Shown: positions 59,992 through 64,000 of the stretch, piece after piece | Numbering within the stretch: the first letter of the stretch is position 1 | Layout: each line of letters opens with the position of its first letter | Assembly (NCBI RefSeq): GCF_022347205.1 | Contig: NZ_JAKRNE010000010.1 | Span: 26,095-90,094 of the forward strand | DNA from: Corynebacterium sp. ACRPO | GTDB lineage: Bacteria > Actinomycetota > Actinomycetes > Mycobacteriales > Mycobacteriaceae | Reading direction: 5' to 3' | Length of the DNA: 64,000 nucleotides | Made by a program: the position numbers and the translations under genes | Notes under the pieces: model-generated | What the model saw: only the letters and a program-made list of their open reading frames with translations | Database searches by the model: none | What the model was told of the DNA's origin: nothing

Positions 59992-60794
59992 TGCGGGCCT
60001 TCCTCGACTGCGCGGTCAATCATTTCTTCCACTGTAGCCAGATCTGTGGGCTGGCCGTCCTTCTTCAGCCACAGGAAGTACTCCACATTGCCGCTTGGCC
60101 CAGGCAGCGGTGATGCAACAGCCCCATGCATACTAAGCCCCAGCGACAACGCAAATTCAGCGACTTCCTTGGTTACTTCTTTGCGTAACTCCGGCGAACG
60201 AACCACGCCACCGCTACCGAGGCGCTCCTTGCCCACTTCAAACTGGGGCTTCACCATGGGCAACAACCAAGCACCGTCCTTCAGACAATCCACAATGGCC
60301 GGCAATACCAAGCGGAGGGAAATGAAGGACAAGTCGCCTACCATGCCGTCGCAGGGGCCGTCGGTAAGCTCCAGCGTCAAATTCCGGATATTCGTGCGGT
60401 CCAAAACGGTTACGCGATCATCGTTTTGCAAGCGCCAGAGCAGCTGCCCATAGCCCACGTCGACAGACAGCACTTCCTGCGCACCGTGTTCCAAGCACAC
60501 GTCCGTAAAGCCACCGGTAGAAGCGCCGGCATCGAGGATGCGGCCGTTCATGTCGACGTCGAACGCCGCCAAAGCACCCAATAGCTTGTGAGCGCCACGT
60601 GAAGCCCACTTGTCTTCTTCGGCTTCCTCTACCTTGATGGAAACCTCGGGCTCTACAATCGACGCCGGCTTCTGCGCCTTGAAGCCACCAACCGTGACAC
60701 GGCCGGACTTAATCATCTCCCGTGCCTGCTCACGTGACCGCGCAATCTTTCGGCGCACCAGCTCCGCATCTAACCTACGACGTTGTGGGGGCAT
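59988..60794 (-). CDS. tlyA: 16S/23S rRNA 2'-O-methyltransferase TlyA
   Basis: A 268-residue enzyme with an N-terminal S4 RNA-binding domain (RRLDAELVRRKIARSREQAREMIKSGRVTVGG) and an FtsJ/RrmJ-like methyltransferase domain (ILDAGASTGGFTDVCLEHG, MVGDLSFISLRLVLP). In mycobacteria it methylates 16S C1409 and 23S C1920 and sets capreomycin sensitivity. ATG 60794 is chosen for AGGAG 5 nt upstream; it overlaps the small upstream gene's stop (ATGA). Confidence 0.94.
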   Translation of the reverse strand: MPPQRRRLDAELVRRKIARSREQAREMIKSGRVTVGGFKAQKPASIVEPEVSIKVEEAEEDKWASRGAHKLLGALAAFDVDMNGRILDAGASTGGFTDVCLEHGAQEVLSVDVGYGQLLWRLQNDDRVTVLDRTNIRNLTLELTDGPCDGMVGDLSFISLRLVLPAIVDCLKDGAWLLPMVKPQFEVGKERLGSGGVVRSPELRKEVTKEVAEFALSLGLSMHGAVASPLPGPSGNVEYFLWLKKDGQPTDLATVEEMIDRAVEEGPQ

Positions 60795-60955
60795 CAATTC
60801 TCCTGCAATGCATCGCGCAACACATTGTGAGCGCGATCAAGCTGATCTACTTCAGCGGCCAAATCCGCTGCGTCTTCTCCAAGGATCTCTGCTACTTCCG
60901 CATCGATCTCTGCCGGTTCCTTGACGGCTCGAAAATCGTGCGGCTTTACCGCCAT
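60794..60955 (-). CDS. Conserved 53-residue protein (Rv1693-like)
   Basis: The predicted 53-residue acidic helical protein begins MAVKPHDFRAVKEPAEIDA and ends VLRDALQEN. It occupies the same place as the small Rv1693 gene between the HAD phosphatase and tlyA in M. tuberculosis, and overlaps both neighbours (10 nt with the HAD gene, ATGA with tlyA), which supports that it is real. The function is unknown. Confidence 0.8.
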   Translation of the reverse strand: MAVKPHDFRAVKEPAEIDAEVAEILGEDAADLAAEVDQLDRAHNVLRDALQEN

Positions 60956-61929
60956 TGCGCAACAACCTTTTCCGCACGCTCGCTACGCGGCTGAATATAG
61001 CGCGGCGGCGACGGCATGGCCCATGCAACTTCCAACACCGTGCGCAACGCCTGAACGGAGGTAGACTTTTCGTCGCCGCCCTCGAGCAAAAGGTCATGGC
61101 CATCGCACCGCGCCGTAAATCCACCCTGTGCCCCGGGACGAGCGACAGAGACAGGAAGGGCCAGCTCGTGCATTCCTGCGCCAATAAAGTTAGGGCGTGC
61201 CTCCACAGGAGCCTCAATCAGCTCTAACTCACCAGAAACGCCGGTGAGCACATGGAAGGTATCCATTGCAGCAGAGTTACCACCTGCAATATCAGTATCC
61301 AGACGGTCTCCCACAGCAAGTGGCTTTTTCGCGCCGATTTGCTTTGCCGCAAAAGTAAACATGGCCGGCTCAGGCTTGCCAGCAGATACCGGCTCTACCC
61401 CGGTGGCTGACTGGATGGCGGCAACCAGAGAACCATTTCCCACAGCAAGACCTCTCTCAATCGGCAGAGAGGTATCGAGATTCGAAGCAAAGAACTTGGC
61501 TCCCTGGCGGATGGCCAAGGCACCTTCAGTCAAGTGTTCCCAGCCAACAGAGCGGTCAAAGCCTTGCACTACGGCAGCAGGCTTGTCATCGGCGCTGGAA
61601 ACTACCTTGAAGCCCATCTCTCGGGCCAAGTCACGGAGAGAATCGGCACCGATGATAAGGAGCTTCGCCCCAGCTGGGACCTCTTCTGCTGCTAGTTGGA
61701 GAACCGCTTGCGCAGAGGTAACGATCTGTTCTGTACCCGCAGTGAGCCCGATGTCCGCGAGCATCTTCGCCACTGCATGCGGGCTGCGCGAAGCATTGTT
61801 GGTCACATACACTGCCGGCACTCCGCAGGTGTTGATGACGTCCACTACGTTTGAGAGTGGACGGCCGCCTTCCCACACGGTGCCATCGAGATCAAGGAGA
61901 AGAGCATCGTGCTTGCTGAGAACCGTCAC
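60946..61929 (-). CDS. HAD superfamily phosphatase (NagD/p-nitrophenylphosphatase type)
   Basis: A 327-residue HAD hydrolase: motif I LLLDLDGTVWEG, motif II VYVTNNASRS, C2 cap domain (about 80-180), Lys region GKPEP and motif IV VGDRLDTDIAGG. It probably dephosphorylates a small metabolite; relatives include glycerol-3-phosphate phosphatase Rv1692. GTG 61929 (TAGTG overlap with the upstream stop) has GGAG at 8 nt spacing and is preferred over GTG 61938. Confidence 0.92.
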   Translation of the reverse strand: MTVLSKHDALLLDLDGTVWEGGRPLSNVVDVINTCGVPAVYVTNNASRSPHAVAKMLADIGLTAGTEQIVTSAQAVLQLAAEEVPAGAKLLIIGADSLRDLAREMGFKVVSSADDKPAAVVQGFDRSVGWEHLTEGALAIRQGAKFFASNLDTSLPIERGLAVGNGSLVAAIQSATGVEPVSAGKPEPAMFTFAAKQIGAKKPLAVGDRLDTDIAGGNSAAMDTFHVLTGVSGELELIEAPVEARPNFIGAGMHELALPVSVARPGAQGGFTARCDGHDLLLEGGDEKSTSVQALRTVLEVAWAMPSPPRYIQPRSERAEKVVAQWR

Positions 61930-62738
61930 TACTTGCACTCCTCTAGGCGCTCGGCAGCATCAGTCCAGTCGCCTTCATCAATAGAAACTGCGTGCTCAAA
62001 CCAGTCCCGAGCCTCGTCCTTCCGGCCTGCTTCAAGCAGAGCATTACCATAGGCATAAGCGAGACGGCATGCGCTTACCCCGCGGGCATCGCGGTTAGGA
62101 TGTGCGCGCTGAATGGTGACAACCGCGGACTCAGCTTGCCCCATGTCTAGGCGGGCGCCGGCCAAAACAATTGCCAGCTCAATCGTGGACTCTTCATCAA
62201 GTTCTGATGCTTCCTCCGCACGGCCTAGCTCGAGCGCCTTTTCCGGGCGGCCCAAACCGCGTTCGCAATCAGCCATGACTGCAAGCATTCCGGGGCCTCC
62301 AGAAATGCGGCGTGCGGCACGCAGCTCAGCAAGGGATTCCTTCCACTCGCCCGCACGATACGCAGCAATGCCATTGACCTCACGGGCGATAGCAACGCGC
62401 CCTGCACGATCCTTGGCAGCGCGAGCGTGGCGCAGGGCCAGCTTAGGATCATCTTCCATCCAGGTCGCAGCCATGATCATATGCTTAGCGACGGCCTCGG
62501 AGTTCTCCTTCGATAGCGACTTCAGGTCCTGCAGCACCATCGGGTCCAGGTCGTTGACATCTACCTCAGCTGGGATGTCTGGGTCACTCATACGACGATT
62601 AATGCGTTCCTCACGGTAACCGGAGCGCTGCGGCGAAAAAGACTTCTTCTTCCGGGAATCGCCCTTAAAATCACGGCCCTTGTTATTGCGTGGCTTGCGG
62701 TCTCGTCCGCCGCGCCCGTTGTGATTGCGCTCCGACAT
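61929..62738 (-). CDS. TPR-like protein (Rv1691-like)
   Basis: A 269-residue protein: a very basic, Arg/Lys/Asn/Gly-rich N-terminus (about 1-45) likely to bind RNA or stay disordered, then helical repeats of tetratricopeptide type (WMEDDPKLALRHARAAKDRAG, AYRAGEWKESLAELRAARRI, ACRLAYAYGNALLEAGRKDEARDWFEHAVSID). It heads the Rv1691-Rv1692-Rv1693-tlyA-nadK-recN-like operon. The function is unknown. Confidence 0.85.
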   Translation of the reverse strand: MSERNHNGRGGRDRKPRNNKGRDFKGDSRKKKSFSPQRSGYREERINRRMSDPDIPAEVDVNDLDPMVLQDLKSLSKENSEAVAKHMIMAATWMEDDPKLALRHARAAKDRAGRVAIAREVNGIAAYRAGEWKESLAELRAARRISGGPGMLAVMADCERGLGRPEKALELGRAEEASELDEESTIELAIVLAGARLDMGQAESAVVTIQRAHPNRDARGVSACRLAYAYGNALLEAGRKDEARDWFEHAVSIDEGDWTDAAERLEECK

Positions 62739-62817
62739 TCAGCCCTACCCTTTCTTGGTTCGAACTAGCACAGAAATACCGGCCCTATTCTACAACCCGC
62801 AAACAAAAAGCCGGAAT

Positions 62818-63177
62818 TTAGATCCTGACGGGCTGCCGCAGCGTTAGCCAAACATTACTCATCAAACCAACCCAGAGACACACCGTGACGAAACGGATGC
62901 TGCCACCAGGAACAAGTAGCGCGCCCAGAATACCGTAGACAACAAATAGCAGGCCCCACAGCGCTTGACGACGCACCTCCTTCCTCACTGCAGCCCAACC
63001 GAGAAGAATCACTGCGAGCAGAATCAAGACCGCGCCAGTCGCAGCGTCCCACCAGCCCTCACTGTCACCTTCACACGAAATAGACAAGAGCAAAGAGCCC
63101 GGCAGCGCAGTGCCGATACCGAATAAGACCCTAAATCCAGAAGCAACTAGCGGTCTTTCAGAAGAGAAGTCAGCCAC
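62818..63177 (-). CDS. Small four-helix membrane protein, unknown
   Basis: A 119-residue protein with four predicted membrane helices (about 13-33, 43-63, 70-88, 93-113) and a short loop holding a single cysteine (ISCEGDSEGW). It follows the next gene upstream by 2 bp, so the pair forms an operon. I recognise no family. Confidence 0.65.
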   Translation of the reverse strand: MADFSSERPLVASGFRVLFGIGTALPGSLLLSISCEGDSEGWWDAATGAVLILLAVILLGWAAVRKEVRRQALWGLLFVVYGILGALLVPGGSIRFVTVCLWVGLMSNVWLTLRQPVRI

Positions 63178-63179
63178 CG

Positions 63180-63629
63180 CTAAATCTCCTTAAGCCGTTG
63201 CGAGAAATAATCACGGTTAAACTCTTGGTTCTCAGCGAATTCCCTGAGCACGCCTGGCCAAGTCGGATACGCATCAATAAGGTTTTCTGCGACGTTCAAT
63301 AGTGGTGAGAATGCAATCTCACCCCATCTAACGCCTATGCCTACCCGTTCAGAGTATGCTGTGCTGCTCAATGGGCCTAGAGCCCACTGGCTACCGGAAG
63401 AAGCATTCATCCATGTACCGCTGATGGCCAGTATTCGGGAAACCTTGTCTTCGTAGCTGTGCTTGGAGTTTAAGACGTCTAGCACCGCGTCGAAGGGAAA
63501 TTCTTTGGAACCCTGGGTGACTTGTTCTACCTGCACCGGCGATAGCTCCGCGAGCATCTCAGGAATCGCAATCGCGTGAAACTCTTCCAGGCGTTTTCCA
63601 AATTGCCGATGATAGCCATCGAACCACAT
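63180..63629 (-). CDS. Hypothetical protein, unknown
   Basis: A 149-residue soluble protein, helical and fairly acidic at the start (YHRQFGKRLEEFHAIAIPEML), with Trp-rich middle blocks (WALGPL, VRWGEIAFSP). It is cotranscribed with the four-helix membrane protein gene, 2 bp apart. A soluble plus membrane pair downstream of an rRNA operon looks accessory. I cannot name the family. Confidence 0.6.
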   Translation of the reverse strand: MWFDGYHRQFGKRLEEFHAIAIPEMLAELSPVQVEQVTQGSKEFPFDAVLDVLNSKHSYEDKVSRILAISGTWMNASSGSQWALGPLSSTAYSERVGIGVRWGEIAFSPLLNVAENLIDAYPTWPGVLREFAENQEFNRDYFSQRLKEI

Positions 63630-63817
63630 GAGCTTCCTCCCAAACTATTGAGTGGATAAGTGTAGCGAAGATGCAATGAAAAAATGCGCCGTTCGGGACA
63701 TCATAATGAACTGACGTCCAGGACAAACTACCATTCAGGATAGTTTATCTATGAAGTCCGATCAGGTCGGAATAGCCCTAAAGCTGGCTTCACGGACAAA
63801 CGCGCTAAAACGCCGAA

Positions 63818-63871
63818 TGAAGCCCTAGAAGAGGTTGGCACTTTATGGTGCGTGTGTCTTCTACGGCTTCA
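63818..63871 (-). terminator. Terminator downstream of the 5S rRNA gene
   Basis: Fifteen-bp arms (TGAAGCCCTAGAAGA and TCTTCTACGGCTTCA, one mismatch) around a 24-nt loop; on the minus strand TTCGGCGTTTT follows. The rest of 63630-63904 shows no gene that I can support. Confidence 0.65.
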
Positions 63872-63904
63872 TCATTACGGTATTTTGTTGTGTTTTGTTG
63901 TTTG

Positions 63905-64000
63905 GTGTCGGCGGTGACTTACTCTCCCACAACCTCCCGGTTGCAGTACCATCAGCGTGTGCAGGCTTAGCTTCCGGGTTCGGAATGGGACCGGGCGTTT
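63905..64000 (-). rRNA. rrf: 5S ribosomal RNA, 3' part (cut by window edge)
   Basis: Read on the minus strand, the sequence gives the 3' three quarters of 5S rRNA: CCCATTCCGAACCCGGAAG, then GATGGTACTG and GGGAGAGTAAG. The 5' end lies beyond the window, and the rest of the rRNA operon should lie upstream of it. Confidence 0.95.

Noticed and set aside
63690..63760. Possible insertion-sequence end near the rRNA operon
   Set aside because: Short repeated words such as GGACAAACTACC are present, but no matching inverted end, target duplication or transposase fragment was found.

Overview
The window reads as chromosomal DNA of a Corynebacterium (Mycobacteriales). The marker genes are OdhI with its PknG-type phosphorylation motif, the MerR regulator FtsR, SecA2, RbpA, a ParA-like PldP, SteA/SteB, TlyA and an Lnt-Ppm1 lipoprotein acyltransferase/dolichol-phosphate-mannose synthase. 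Gene order from HelY to the rRNA operon follows the C. glutamicum and M. tuberculosis order with local rearrangements. The species cannot be fixed from the sequence alone. I see no CRISPR array, prophage or intact insertion sequence.

Layout. 1-7.4 kb: the 3' end of helY, an M24 peptidase, a DprE2-like reductase, an unknown gene, fxsA and a fused lnt-ppm1. 7.4-9.2 kb: rbpA, a small zinc-ribbon protein, a YceI protein and a 54-residue membrane protein. 9.2-10.2 kb: an atypical, gene-poor kilobase with a perfect palindrome and fragmented coding traces. 10.2-14.1 kb: DyP peroxidase, a CFA-synthase-like protein and NADH dehydrogenase II. 14.2-17.3 kb: a TPP riboswitch and a thiM-thiE-thiD/tenA salvage operon. 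17.3-25.4 kb: a methyltransferase, CorA, an oxidoreductase, a thioesterase, gnd, a DEAD-box helicase and two poorly known genes. 25.6-30.7 kb (minus strand): secA2-odhI-ftsR-bifunctional nuclease-merR, linking accessory secretion, TCA-cycle control and division control. 30.7-38.5 kb: hydrolase/OsmC fusion, YchJ-like gene, tRNA-Pro(GGG), cadD, an ABC transporter plus two-component system, a tandem-duplicated TetR-like regulator and a small antitoxin-like gene. 38.8-46.4 kb: an orphan DNA methyltransferase, a translationally coupled ABC exporter/esterase-lipoprotein operon, a methyltransferase and a C4-dicarboxylate transporter. 46.5-62.7 kb (almost all minus strand): der, cmk, rluB, scpB, [GNAT on the plus strand], scpA, pldP, a secreted protein, xerD, a NUDIX gene, steB, steA, recN, nadK, tlyA, a 53-residue gene, a HAD phosphatase and a TPR-like gene. 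62.8-64 kb: two unknown genes and the 3' part of a 5S rRNA.

Many solitary genes carry a TAnnnT hexamer only 6-9 nt before the start codon, the signature of leaderless mRNAs, and this was used to choose several starts. The most unusual items are: a single-chain tandem TetR regulator; an ABC exporter half that has lost its P-loop, in one overlapping operon with an active-looking partner and a lipoprotein esterase; a hydrolase-OsmC fusion with no OsmC cysteines; an lnt-ppm1 fusion that keeps an internal ribosome-binding site and GTG; and an acetyltransferase gene lodged between scpA and scpB. None amounts to a clearly new multi-gene system. The P-loop-less ABC/esterase operon and the tandem TetR are the best candidates for undescribed biology.
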